Positions 42,299 to 50,639 of a stretch of 54,016 nucleotides of DNA are shown in pieces. Every line of letters starts with the position of its first letter. Position 1 is the first letter of the stretch. A program made the translations under genes and the position numbers. The stretch is from NCBI GenBank assembly GCA_041609895.1, contig JBFIPX010000003.1:1-54016 (forward strand), in the 5' to 3' direction. This stretch comes from JAHHLP01 sp041609895 (GTDB taxonomy: Bacteria; Bacteroidota; Rhodothermia; Rhodothermales; JABDKH01). A model generated the notes under the pieces. The model was not told where the DNA came from and made no database searches. It worked only from the letters and a program-made list of their open reading frames with translations.

Positions 42299-43837
42299 CT
42301 ATCGCCGGCTCCTGCGACTACTCGAAGATCCGGATGATGAACGTCCCTCACTGCTGCGGCTCTTGCTGCCCGACGAACGATAGGATGGCGAACTGCGGCG
42401 CGTGGGCTGCGACCTGACTCGGTTGCCGCTATTCGATGATCGTGTTCGAGCCGGAGCCTTGTACGTGCTCCTGTCCCGCGACGGGCTGGAATAATTCCGA
42501 TTCCTCGGCGGACTCGAATAGCTGCGATTGCGCGCTGGACTTGAGTAGCTGCCACGATCTTTTGCCGGAGCGTATCGCTGCCGATCCCGCGGAGATCGAT
42601 AGCTTCCATCACTGCCCGACCCATCTCGAGTCATCTGCCGCATCGTCCGTGACGGCGGAATACTCTTGCCCTGCGGCCCGTCAGCGGTTCGGTTTCGAAC
42701 CGACTGACTCCGCTGCCGATAGTCATTCCGATAAGCGTCGCCGGATCGATTGTCATCAGTGCGCGAGTTCGGGCGCACGAATCGCCGGCGAAGGCGACTT
42801 CCATCGTCGCTCGACTTGTCGGATCGCAGACGGTCATTGCTGTACCGGCTCCGGAGGCTTTCTCCTGATCGCCCCGAAGACGGCCGCCTGATGACGCGTG
42901 TACCGCCGTCGTTTCGTGAGCGAGCCGAAGACGTCGTTCCAGACGATGATCGACGACGCGTATCCGTACCGCTCTTCGAGGTAGTCGTGCTACGTCGGCG
43001 GACCGTTCTACCTTCAGAGCTTCGGTTGGTGTCGCGCGTCGTGCGGGCTCGTCCTTCCGATCCGCTGCTGCGCGAACCTGACCGTGTGACACTCCTTGAC
43101 CCCGAGCCCGACCGCGTCACGGCATCCTTGCCGGCCGCAGCTCCACCAGTACGCGTCACGCCCCGCGGGATTACTCCCTTCGTATTGGTACCACTAGTCG
43201 CCGTGCGATCGTAGCCGCGCCTCACCCTTGACCGGTCAACTAGCGAGCCCCTCCCGGCCAGCGAGCGCCGCGGTTGTATGAAACGGCTCCGGTTGCCGTC
43301 TCTGTATTTCGGTGAATGGTAGGCGTACGGATAATGGTAGCCACCGTAGGGGCGGTAGTACGTGTAGTAGTAGGGGTTGTAATAGTACGGGCTATAGTAG
43401 CGATACGGCCTGTAGTAGCTGTAGCGATTTGGCCAGCCGAAGGACAGCCCAAAATAGAACGATGACCCGTAGTAGTATGGATCGTAAAAGAACGGATCGT
43501 GGTAGCCGTAGCGATACGCTGACGAGTAGTACCATGAATCCCAGAATGGATCGTAGCCCGAGTAGAAATACGGGTCACCGTAATACCTGCGGAAGTACTT
43601 GCGGTACGAGCCCGGCGTGTAGTAGTAGTCGTCCTCGTAATGACCATCCTCGTCGTAGTACTGCTCCTCAACGAGATTACCGTCTTCATCCTCGACAATC
43701 ACGACCCGGTCAGGCCTCCGGTCATCGTACCGGTCGGTGGCCGCCAACTGCGTATAACATCCAGCGGTCGTAATCGCCACGGTGAGAGAGGCCAGTATTC
43801 CGAGCTTGGATCGGATAAATCTGCTTGTCTTATTCAT
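42299..43837 (-). CDS. Tyr-rich then Arg/Ser-rich lipoprotein
   Basis: A 512-residue low-complexity protein. Residues 1-27 form a lipoprotein signal (TTAGC, Cys27). An acidic patch (about 35-70, with VIVEDEDGNLVEEQYYDEDG) leads into a Tyr/Pro/Phe-rich part (about 70-180, with YYRPYRYYSPYYYNPYYYTYY), then about 330 residues dominated by Arg, Ser, Thr, Asp with no hydrophobic core. A nine-residue unit repeats near the end (430-466). I know no family; the second part resembles SR-type disordered tails. It probably sits at the outer membrane and may bind anionic polymer or RNA-like ligands, but this is a guess. Frame choice rests on the signal, the terminator and the repeats. Confidence 0.7.
   Translation of the reverse strand: MNKTSRFIRSKLGILASLTVAITTAGCYTQLAATDRYDDRRPDRVVIVEDEDGNLVEEQYYDEDGHYEDDYYYTPGSYRKYFRRYYGDPYFYSGYDPFWDSWYYSSAYRYGYHDPFFYDPYYYGSSFYFGLSFGWPNRYSYYRPYRYYSPYYYNPYYYTYYRPYGGYHYPYAYHSPKYRDGNRSRFIQPRRSLAGRGSLVDRSRVRRGYDRTATSGTNTKGVIPRGVTRTGGAAAGKDAVTRSGSGSRSVTRSGSRSSGSEGRARTTRDTNRSSEGRTVRRRSTTTSKSGTDTRRRSSSGTTSSARSRNDGGTRVIRRPSSGRSGESLRSRYSNDRLRSDKSSDDGSRLRRRFVRPNSRTDDNRSGDAYRNDYRQRSQSVRNRTADGPQGKSIPPSRTMRQMTRDGSGSDGSYRSPRDRQRYAPAKDRGSYSSPARNRSYSSPPRNRNYSSPSRDRSTYKAPARTRSSNSGNRVRSQPTRRSSPSYRSSGSKSRSSEGRSSSGSSSSRRSRR
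42440..42550 (-). repeat. 27-base coding tandem repeat (YSSPxRNR)
   Basis: Three consecutive copies encode SYSSPARNR, SYSSPPRNR and NYSSPSRDR, followed by a decayed fourth, STYKAPARTR. The copies differ at synonymous and non-synonymous sites, so the array is not recent. Confidence 0.75.
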
Positions 43838-44107
43838 CTTCCTGGCCGCGTTTCGGTCGGGTCGCTATCCTTTCTTTACTCATGCGATCCCAACGTTGAT
43901 TGGCATCTTCTGTTTCGTTTTCGACAGCACGTCAAAATCTGCGGGACACTGCGCGGTGATTACCGCTGAAAGTGCCGCCGTTGTTAGCTTGTCTCTCATC
44001 TTGAAGTTCGCGCAAATACCGGGCCGAGCACGAATAACCGCGCCTGAAGCGCGTACATAGCGTCTTTCGGTAGCAGGTGTCCTGCAATTCATTCATGACT
44101 GTACAAT

Positions 44108-45583
44108 ATGGCTGACGCTATCACCTCAAGAGACGAAGACTACTCGAAGTGGTACATCGACGTCGTTCTAGCAGCCAAACTGGCCGATTATTCGCCTGTT
44201 CGCGGATGCATGATCGTCCGTCCGAACGGCTACCAGCTGTGGGAGAACATGCAGCGGGTCCTGGACGGGAGGTTCAAGGAGACCGGCCACGAAAACGCCT
44301 ACTTCCCACTGTTTATTCCCCAATCGTTTCTCGCCCGCGAGGCGAAGCACGTTGAAGGCTTCGCCAAGGAATGCGCGGTCGTGACGCACAGCCGCCTCAA
44401 GGTGTCGGACGACGGCCAGGGACTTGAGCTGGACCCCGACTCGCGGCTGGAAGAAAACCTTGTCGTACGGCCGACGAGCGAGACCATCATCTGGGATTCG
44501 TATCGCAAATGGATCCAGTCGTGGCGCGACCTGCCGATCAAGATCAATCAGTGGGCAAATGTTGTCCGTTGGGAGATGCGAACACGGCTCTTCCTGCGAA
44601 CGATGGAGTTTTTATGGCAGGAAGGTCACACTGCCCACGCGACTGAGAAAGAAGCCGTCGACGAAACGCTGTTGATTCTCGACCTTTACGCCCGTTTCGT
44701 CGAGGACTTCATGGCAATCCCCGTGATCAAAGGAATCAAGACGGAGAGTGAGCGGTTCGCCGGGGCCGTCGACACGTATTGCATTGAGGCGCTCATGCAA
44801 GACGGTAAGGCGCTCCAGGCAGGGACGAGTCACTTCCTGGGACAAAATTTTGCTCGGGCCTTTGACTGCACGTTTCAGAATAAGGACAACGAACTGGAGC
44901 ATGTCTGGGCCACATCCTGGGGGGTGTCTACGAGGCTCATTGGTGCCCTTGTGATGACGCACTCCGACGATCACGGTTTAGTGCTGCCGCCTCGACTCGC
45001 GCCCACACAGGCCGTCATCGTTCCGATCTTTCGAAAGGACGACGAGAAGGAGGCGGTTCTGGCGGCGGCGGACGAGATACGTCGAGACCTTAGAGAGAGG
45101 GGCGTCTCGGTTCGACTCGACGATAGGGAGGGGCAGCGGCCGGGGTGGAAGTTCACTGAACACGAAGTACAGGGTGTTCCGGTTCGGCTCGCTATTGGGC
45201 CACGGGACGTGCAGAACGGGACCGTCGAAGTTGCCAGGCGCGATACCCGGACTAAGGAAACGGTCGCTGCCGGTGGTGCAGGAGACTATGTCGCCAAGAC
45301 CCTCGAAGATATTCAGCAGGCACTCTTTGATCGCGCCGCCGCCTTTCGGTCTGAACACACGACGGTGGTCGACAGCTACGAAGAGTTTAAAGACACTCTT
45401 GACACGAAGGGCGGATTTGTACTGGCGCACTGGGACGGCACTGTCGAGACGGAGGCCCGCATCAAGAACGAGACCAAGGCCACGATCCGGTGCTTGCCAC
45501 TGCGAAACGATGGCGAAGAAGGCATAGACATGATTACGGGTAAGCCGTCGTCGCAAAGGGTCTATTTTGCGCGCGCCTACTAG
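44108..45583 (+). CDS. proS: Prolyl-tRNA synthetase, archaeal/eukaryotic type (ProS type 3)
   Basis: A 491-residue class II synthetase charging tRNA-Pro. Motif 1 lies near NGYQLWENM, motif 2 around NQWANVVRWEMRTRLFLRTMEFLWQEGHT (in part), motif 3 with GALVMTHSDDHGLVLPP. The anticodon-binding domain begins near residue 300 and the protein ends in a Tyr residue (YFARAY), as in the archaeal type. The ~180-residue editing insertion of E. coli ProRS is absent. The ATG is at 44108. Confidence 0.97.
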   Translation: MADAITSRDEDYSKWYIDVVLAAKLADYSPVRGCMIVRPNGYQLWENMQRVLDGRFKETGHENAYFPLFIPQSFLAREAKHVEGFAKECAVVTHSRLKVSDDGQGLELDPDSRLEENLVVRPTSETIIWDSYRKWIQSWRDLPIKINQWANVVRWEMRTRLFLRTMEFLWQEGHTAHATEKEAVDETLLILDLYARFVEDFMAIPVIKGIKTESERFAGAVDTYCIEALMQDGKALQAGTSHFLGQNFARAFDCTFQNKDNELEHVWATSWGVSTRLIGALVMTHSDDHGLVLPPRLAPTQAVIVPIFRKDDEKEAVLAAADEIRRDLRERGVSVRLDDREGQRPGWKFTEHEVQGVPVRLAIGPRDVQNGTVEVARRDTRTKETVAAGGAGDYVAKTLEDIQQALFDRAAAFRSEHTTVVDSYEEFKDTLDTKGGFVLAHWDGTVETEARIKNETKATIRCLPLRNDGEEGIDMITGKPSSQRVYFARAY

Positions 45584-45628
45584 AACCCGACTTCGCGGGT
45601 TAGAATCGCGGGGCCGGTAGGCACCGGC
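45584..45628. repeat. Two tandem hairpins between proS and PAP2-like gene
   Basis: AACCCG (45584-45589) pairs with CGGGTT (45596-45601), and GCCGGT (45613-45618) with ACCGGC (45623-45628). No T-run follows either. They lie between the proS stop and the TTG start at 45632, and might protect the mRNA or hide the second gene's start. Confidence 0.5.
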
Positions 45629-45631
45629 TCG

Positions 45632-46315
45632 TTGAACACAACATCAGTGGAAGAGCCAGACGCACCGTCAAGGACGCTAGAACGTACCGCACAAACCGTG
45701 GGCTACGTACTCAGCCCTTTGAGCCTCCCGCCAGTTCTCGTGGCCTTCGCGATGCTGTACTTCAAGGCAGGGTCCTCGGAGGTCTTGACCGTGACGACGG
45801 TGGTATTTGGATTGATGACCGCGGGACCGGCGACCGTCCTCGCCTGGATGGTCCGCTCGGGGCAGGCGACGACGGTGCAGGTCGCAGACCAACGTGCACG
45901 GGGCAAGCTTCTCGCTTTCGCGCTGGCCGGCGGGGTCGGCGCGCTACTTGCCATCATGGCTCTCGATCTGTTAGCAGCGCGGTTGTTGATGGTCTTGATC
46001 GGCGCGTACCTGTGCAACGTATTGCTCCTGATTGGCATCAACCGCTTCTGGAAGATCTCTCTCCATGCTGCGGCCATAGCGGGTTTCGGAGCCGCTGCAG
46101 TATTCATCGTCGCAACGCCATGGGCTGGACCGCATGTTGAACTGCCGCTTGTGATCGTCATCGCGGTGTCGATACTACTCGCTGTGACGGTAGGATGGGC
46201 GCGCCTCCGGCAACGGCTGCACAGTCCCCCCCAGGTCGTGGTGGGTTGGCTGGTCGGAGCGCTTGCAACGACGGCGGAGCTGCTGATCGCTCATCGGCTT
46301 GGGATTGTCCACTGA
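45632..46315 (+). CDS. Degenerate PAP2-like membrane protein
   Basis: A 227-residue protein with about six membrane spans. Spacing recalls PAP2 phosphatases: a FWKISLH block (about 133-139) in the place of PSGH, and ARLRQRLHSPPQVVVGWLVG (about 190-209) in the place of SR-x5-H-x3-D. The His residues remain, but the second-motif Asp is Gln and the first K-x6-RP motif is not clear. The enzyme may act on lipid pyrophosphates with altered residues, or may be inactive. The start is TTG at 45632 (GTG at 45647 is an alternative). It lies 48 bases after proS. Confidence 0.65.
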   Translation: MNTTSVEEPDAPSRTLERTAQTVGYVLSPLSLPPVLVAFAMLYFKAGSSEVLTVTTVVFGLMTAGPATVLAWMVRSGQATTVQVADQRARGKLLAFALAGGVGALLAIMALDLLAARLLMVLIGAYLCNVLLLIGINRFWKISLHAAAIAGFGAAAVFIVATPWAGPHVELPLVIVIAVSILLAVTVGWARLRQRLHSPPQVVVGWLVGALATTAELLIAHRLGIVH

Positions 46316-46452
46316 ATATGACCCCCATGCGCCCGGAACGGCATTCGACCGCGGGCGTAGTCGAGACCAGGAAAACAACGAATCGCATCAGGCAGCATAT
46401 CGACAAACGATACCACGTCGACAAATTGATCAACCCCGGCGCGACCGGCCTG

Positions 46453-48933
46453 ATGTTACGCGCTCTTCTTCTCCTTTCTGTTAGTTTCACGATCATCGTC
46501 CCTTGCGCAAGTGCGCAGAGTTGGGGTGAGGTTCGCGGAATCGTTTCGGATACTACCGGCGCACCGATCTTCGGCGTCACCATAGTTGTTTCCGGAACGA
46601 ATTTCGGGACAGCGACAAACGACGACGGGGAGTATTCAATGCGGCTGCCGGCCGGCGCGTATACCCTTCGGTTCTCGGCGGTCGGCTTCGAGGCCCGCAC
46701 GTCCGACGTAGCGGTGTCGCGGGATGCCTCGACCCGATCCGACATCGTGCTGGCGGAGGCCTCTTTCGAGCTGGACACCATCACAATACAGGAAGACCGC
46801 CTTCCGGACGCGGTCGGTATGTATCGTGTGGAGCCCGAACACGTGCAGAATATTCCAAGCCCGCTGCGCGATCCGCTCAGGGCGTTGAAAGTGATGCCGG
46901 GAGTCGCGACAAACAACGAGCTATCAAACCAGTACTCCGTTCGTGGGGGCGGATTCAATGAGAACCTGCTGTTCCTAGAGGGCTTTGAGATCTTTCTGCC
47001 GTTCCGTCCTCGCCAGGGAGAGCAGGAGGGGTTGAGCCTGCTGAATGCAGACCTCGCCGACGAGATCATTTTCTACACGGGTGGCTTTCCGGCTCGTTAT
47101 GGCGGCAAGCTGTCGTCGGCCCTCGATGTGAGTTACCTGCGGCCCGTAGACCAACGCGTGCAAGGATCGGCCTACGTTTCGCTTCTTGACGCAGGTATTT
47201 CAGCAAGCTCGTCTTCACTCGACGATAGAGTCGGATGGGTCGTGGGCGCACGCAAGGCGCGCGCAAGCAACTTCTTCGAAACGCAGGAACTCAAGGGCAA
47301 CTACGAACCGGACTATACCGACGTCCAGGCAAAGATCGACATCCGACCCGGCGCAGGATTCGACCTCGAACTGCTTGGAATAATTGCCGAGCATCAGTTT
47401 GAGCTGGACCCCAATTCACGGCGGACATTCTTTGGAACCCTGAGCCAGGACCCGCGCCTCGCGCCGAGCAACATCAAGTCGCTGTGGACGCGTTTCGCAC
47501 CGGATAACCGTGAAGAAGACGGCTATCGGACCGCCTTCGGAGGAGTCCGGGTCTCCCGCACATTCGCCAATGGCCTGCGACTGAGTCAAGATTTTTCAAT
47601 CTACGACACCGAGGAGACGGAACGATTCGACCTCGATGGAACGGCGATCCTCTTCCAGGTAGATCCTGGCAGTGAGAATCCGCAAACCGGCGATGGTCAG
47701 ATACCGATCGGGACCTCGCAAACCTCCGACGATGCCGACAACGAGGTAGGTGTCAGGATGGTATCGGGGCAGGGCCGCGCCGTGTATCCCCTGCGTCAGC
47801 ACATACTGGAGGTTGGCTACTTCGGCCGACGGCTTGAATTCCGAGACAGGCTCTCCGAGAAATCCGTGGTCGTCGGGCCGAATCTCGAAGGAGATATCGT
47901 GCGCATCGTAGCGGACAGCCTGAATGACGAGGCGACATTCGATGAGTATGAGGCCGGGGGATACGTTCAGAATGAAATGGATGTCTTTCCCTCCGACCCT
48001 GGCAAACTCAGCGTAACGGCCGGACTGCGAGCCGACTACTTCAGCTTCAATGATGAGTGGACCTTGTCGCCGCGACTCTCGGGGCGCTACCGAATCGACG
48101 AGCTTACCGTACTCCTCGCTTCCTGGGGCATTTACTACCAGGCGCCTGGTTATCGCGAACTCCGCGGCCGACCCGAGCCCGGGCAGTCGATTCTTGGCGC
48201 GCTCAATCGCGACCTGAAATCCCAACGATCCAAACAGGTGGTTCTGGGACTCGAACGCTTCATCCCGAGCCGACGACTCCTTTTTCGCGCCGAAGCCTAT
48301 TACAAAGACCTGCAGAATGTAAACTCATACGACATCGAGAACGTCCGCATTCGCTACGCTGGCAAGAATGACGCGGAGGCCTTCGCCTACGGCCTTGACC
48401 TTCAATTGCGGGGCGAGTTCGTTCCTGGACTAGAGAGCTGGGCGAACTACAGCTTCCTCGTGGCAAGGGAGCGTTTTTTTTCAGCTTTTGTGAACGAATT
48501 GAATGGCGGAGACATTGCCCGCCCTACCGACCAGCGACATACCTTTTCGCTCTTTGTCCAAGACTATATACCGCGAGATCCGACTTGGAAGCTGCACCTG
48601 CGCACGCTCTTCGGAAGTGGACTGCCCTATACACCGCCGATAGCCGGAGAGCAGATCGGCAACATCGTCACACAGGTCCCCGGACCGCGATTCTCAGCGA
48701 GGTACCCGCGATACTTCCGCTTTGACGTGGGTGCTACAAAAAGCGTTGTGGTCTTCGAGCGCGGACTCAATCGGCCGGTCCGACTCGAGATCACCGGGGA
48801 ACTCCTGAACGTATTCAACATGATCAATACGGTGGCGTATTCATGGGTCCCCGACGCTTCAGGAATATGGAACCGCATTCCGACACGACTTACGCCGCGC
48901 ACCATCAACGTGCGGCTTCGCGTACAATTCTGA
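46453..48933 (+). CDS. TonB-dependent receptor with carboxypeptidase-regulatory domain
   Basis: An 826-residue outer-membrane transporter. Signal peptide MLRALLLLSVSFTIIV... to about ASAQ (residue 20-23). CarboxypepD_reg-like domain (about 25-105, with VRGIVSDTTGAPIFGVTI), plug (about 120-230, with YSVRGGGFNENLLFLEG) and a long barrel ending in INVRLRVQF with terminal Phe. The open frame begins at 46195; I choose the ATG at 46453 because the signal begins there, though ATG 46318 with a 45-residue leader remains possible. No SusD partner follows, so not a SusCD pair. The substrate is unknown. Confidence 0.88.
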   Translation: MLRALLLLSVSFTIIVPCASAQSWGEVRGIVSDTTGAPIFGVTIVVSGTNFGTATNDDGEYSMRLPAGAYTLRFSAVGFEARTSDVAVSRDASTRSDIVLAEASFELDTITIQEDRLPDAVGMYRVEPEHVQNIPSPLRDPLRALKVMPGVATNNELSNQYSVRGGGFNENLLFLEGFEIFLPFRPRQGEQEGLSLLNADLADEIIFYTGGFPARYGGKLSSALDVSYLRPVDQRVQGSAYVSLLDAGISASSSSLDDRVGWVVGARKARASNFFETQELKGNYEPDYTDVQAKIDIRPGAGFDLELLGIIAEHQFELDPNSRRTFFGTLSQDPRLAPSNIKSLWTRFAPDNREEDGYRTAFGGVRVSRTFANGLRLSQDFSIYDTEETERFDLDGTAILFQVDPGSENPQTGDGQIPIGTSQTSDDADNEVGVRMVSGQGRAVYPLRQHILEVGYFGRRLEFRDRLSEKSVVVGPNLEGDIVRIVADSLNDEATFDEYEAGGYVQNEMDVFPSDPGKLSVTAGLRADYFSFNDEWTLSPRLSGRYRIDELTVLLASWGIYYQAPGYRELRGRPEPGQSILGALNRDLKSQRSKQVVLGLERFIPSRRLLFRAEAYYKDLQNVNSYDIENVRIRYAGKNDAEAFAYGLDLQLRGEFVPGLESWANYSFLVARERFFSAFVNELNGGDIARPTDQRHTFSLFVQDYIPRDPTWKLHLRTLFGSGLPYTPPIAGEQIGNIVTQVPGPRFSARYPRYFRFDVGATKSVVVFERGLNRPVRLEITGELLNVFNMINTVAYSWVPDASGIWNRIPTRLTPRTINVRLRVQF

Positions 48934-49709
48934 TGGCAACCGACAAGCCTAAACTGGTGGCGACAAAAAGCCGCACTACTGCTTCAGCCGGGATTGAAAC
49001 CTGGTCGCCTAAACTGGCCTCGCATCGAATGACGATGGTGGCCCTCGCACTCGCGGTGGCCTCACTGGGAGGAGCGATGGACTCCGCCGCTCAAATAGCT
49101 GACGATGTGATTCCACCAACTACTCAAACAGTCAAATCCCCGGCTCGGGCTGCGGCGTTGAGCCTGCTGCTTCCTGGACTTGGCCAGCGCTATGTCAACG
49201 ACGGAAGCTGGAGAGGTTCAGCTACGCTCTTTGCGCTTGCCGACGTGGCGGCTTGGGTTGGTTTGGCGAGAACCGTATCTGTGCGTAACCACCGCATCGA
49301 AAGCTACGAGGCGCTCGCTGCAGCCCGCGCTGACGCTATCGTTGACGGCAAGGACCGTCGCTTCTTCCTGAACCTGGCTACCTACAAGTCGTCCGACGAA
49401 TACCTTGAGACACAGCTCCGAAACCGGGCATGGGATCAGCTCGATTACGTGTCAACGCGGGAGTTCCAGTGGGAGTGGATCACTGACGCCGATTTCTTTC
49501 GGTTTCGGGATCTGCGCGACGATGCGGAATCGTTGGATAGGAGGTCTTCGATCCTCGTTGCGACGCTTGTAGCAAATCGGCTCATCTCGGCGATCATCGC
49601 GGTTCGGGCGGCCGGGAGATCCAGATCGGAGGCGCGGGCGGCCGTGTCCGTGTATCCACCGACGAGCGGCCAGCATGTCCCGGGTGTGCGGCTCCGGTTA
49701 CGTCTATAG
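48933..49709 (+). CDS. DUF5683-like exported protein
   Basis: A 258-residue protein with two hydrophobic segments: one near residue 40-60 (VALALAVASLGGAM) that looks like a signal or anchor, then RAAALSLLLPGLGQRYVNDGSWRG (in part), the hallmark of DUF5683, and LFALADVAAWVGLART. The ATG overlaps the stop of the TonB receptor (TGATG), so it is translationally coupled to it. The N-terminus up to residue 38 is unusually long for a signal. DUF5683 members are found at the envelope of Bacteroidota with unknown role. Coupling hints at a helper for the receptor. Confidence 0.78.
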   Translation: MATDKPKLVATKSRTTASAGIETWSPKLASHRMTMVALALAVASLGGAMDSAAQIADDVIPPTTQTVKSPARAAALSLLLPGLGQRYVNDGSWRGSATLFALADVAAWVGLARTVSVRNHRIESYEALAAARADAIVDGKDRRFFLNLATYKSSDEYLETQLRNRAWDQLDYVSTREFQWEWITDADFFRFRDLRDDAESLDRRSSILVATLVANRLISAIIAVRAAGRSRSEARAAVSVYPPTSGQHVPGVRLRLRL

Positions 49710-49710
49710 A

Positions 49711-49725
49711 CCGGACGCTATCCGG
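49711..49725. repeat. Hairpin between convergent genes
   Basis: CCGGA-CGCTA-TCCGG forms a perfect 5-base stem over the stop codon of the minus-strand gene, and the preceding GTCTATAGAC (49702-49711) is a 10-base palindrome over the end of the plus-strand gene. No T-run is present. May be a weak bidirectional terminator. Confidence 0.4.
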
Positions 49726-50110
49726 CGCGACGCAGAGACTGACCGCCGGAATCCCACGTGCTTCGCAAATCGATAAGCAGGAGGGCCGACATGACGGTCT
49801 GGCCAGGGAAGGACGGCATACTTGAGCTGTACACTTCCTGTACGCCGATGGTCGCCTCGTAGCCTAGCGAGAACGCCTGATTGTAGATCTCGCTGCAGAT
49901 GTCTTCAACCGTCTTGCCGCGGCGATACGCCTCCAACGAAACGGCACGAAGCTGCCCCTCGACGTCGGGTGAGTGTGAGGTCAGGAACTGCAAGACCGGA
50001 GGGAAACGACGCAACACGGGAGTCGGTGAGCCCGCTCGCCGGGCAACCGGCTCCCTGTCGACGCGGCCGCGCTCCCTGGGAGTTCCCGAAACAAATAAGT
50101 CGTAGGTCAT
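49718..50110 (-). CDS. Hypothetical protein
   Basis: A 130-residue cytosolic-looking protein starting at ATG 50110, where AAAGGAAA lies six bases upstream; the open frame continues to 50305 without a site. The N-terminal 45 residues are basic and probably disordered. The rest (about 45-125) has FLTSHSPDVEGQLRAVSLEAYRRGKTVEDICSEIYNQAF (in part), a helical pair, then GYEATIGVQEV and a final strand SALLLIDLRS. I recognise no family. It is convergent with the DUF5683 gene, with 8 bases between. Confidence 0.6.
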   Translation of the reverse strand: MTYDLFVSGTPRERGRVDREPVARRAGSPTPVLRRFPPVLQFLTSHSPDVEGQLRAVSLEAYRRGKTVEDICSEIYNQAFSLGYEATIGVQEVYSSSMPSFPGQTVMSALLLIDLRSTWDSGGQSLRRAG

Positions 50111-50458
50111 GGCTTTCCTTTGCGCAAGGGTGACCGTAGGTATCGGCAGTCGCCAAGTCGTTTTTAAGAGATTGACGCATGATTCAAAGGCAGCAGCGGA
50201 GTTTGAGGGAGCGGGCCGGATATTGTCCCCAGATAAGCCATGGACTCGACGAAACCGGGGACCTCTTCCGTACGGCCGGACGCTCAGCCTGCAGAGATCG
50301 ACCATGCGATCGCCGCTGAAGACAGCCGAGACACGGAAGTTTTGAAGAAGCCGTGCATTCGATCGAGAAGGTCCGTTTCGAAAGCGATGTCAGATCTTTT
50401 AGGGAGCCATTTCGTTGTTTGAGGTTCGCGAGCTTTGATATATTCGATGCTCGACCGC
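50111..50458. other. 348-base gap upstream of tRNA-Val
   Basis: No coding frame has support here; plus- and minus-strand frames are shadow-like. It should carry the promoter of the minus-strand hypothetical gene and, at its right end, that of the tRNA. Confidence 0.5.
50415..50446 (+). promoter_or_regulatory. Candidate promoter of tRNA-Val
   Basis: TTG (50415-50417) or TTTG (50418-50421), then 21 or 17 bases, then TATATTCG (50439-50446), one base off TAnnTTTG. Read as sigma70, TTGTTT-N18-TATATT. The start would be near 50452, just ahead of the tRNA. Confidence 0.55.
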
Positions 50459-50532
<74 letters not shown>

Positions 50533-50568
50533 CTGAAGGTGCCGAGTGCGCCTGCAACATGGTACCTC

Positions 50569-50602
50569 GCGCTCCGCCGGTTTCGGTGGAGCGCTTTGTG
50601 TT
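50569..50602 (+). terminator. Terminator or attenuator between tRNA-Val and thrS
   Basis: GCGCTCCGCC (50569-50578) pairs with GGTGGAGCGC (50585-50594) through one G-U pair, followed by TTTGTGTT. It ends the tRNA transcript, or acts as a leader hairpin 38 bases before the thrS ATG. Confidence 0.75.
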
Positions 50603-50639
50603 ACGATTCGATGCTACCACTTTTTACCTGTACGGAGCC

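Noticed and set aside
42750..43214. Long plus-strand frames opposite the RS-rich gene
   Set aside because: The Arg/Ser codons of the minus-strand gene create open frames on the other strand; these have no signal peptide, start site or known motif.
50559..50639. N-terminal extension of thrS to ATG 50559
   Set aside because: It would be translated through the terminator hairpin and adds 27 residues not found at TGS-domain N-termini.
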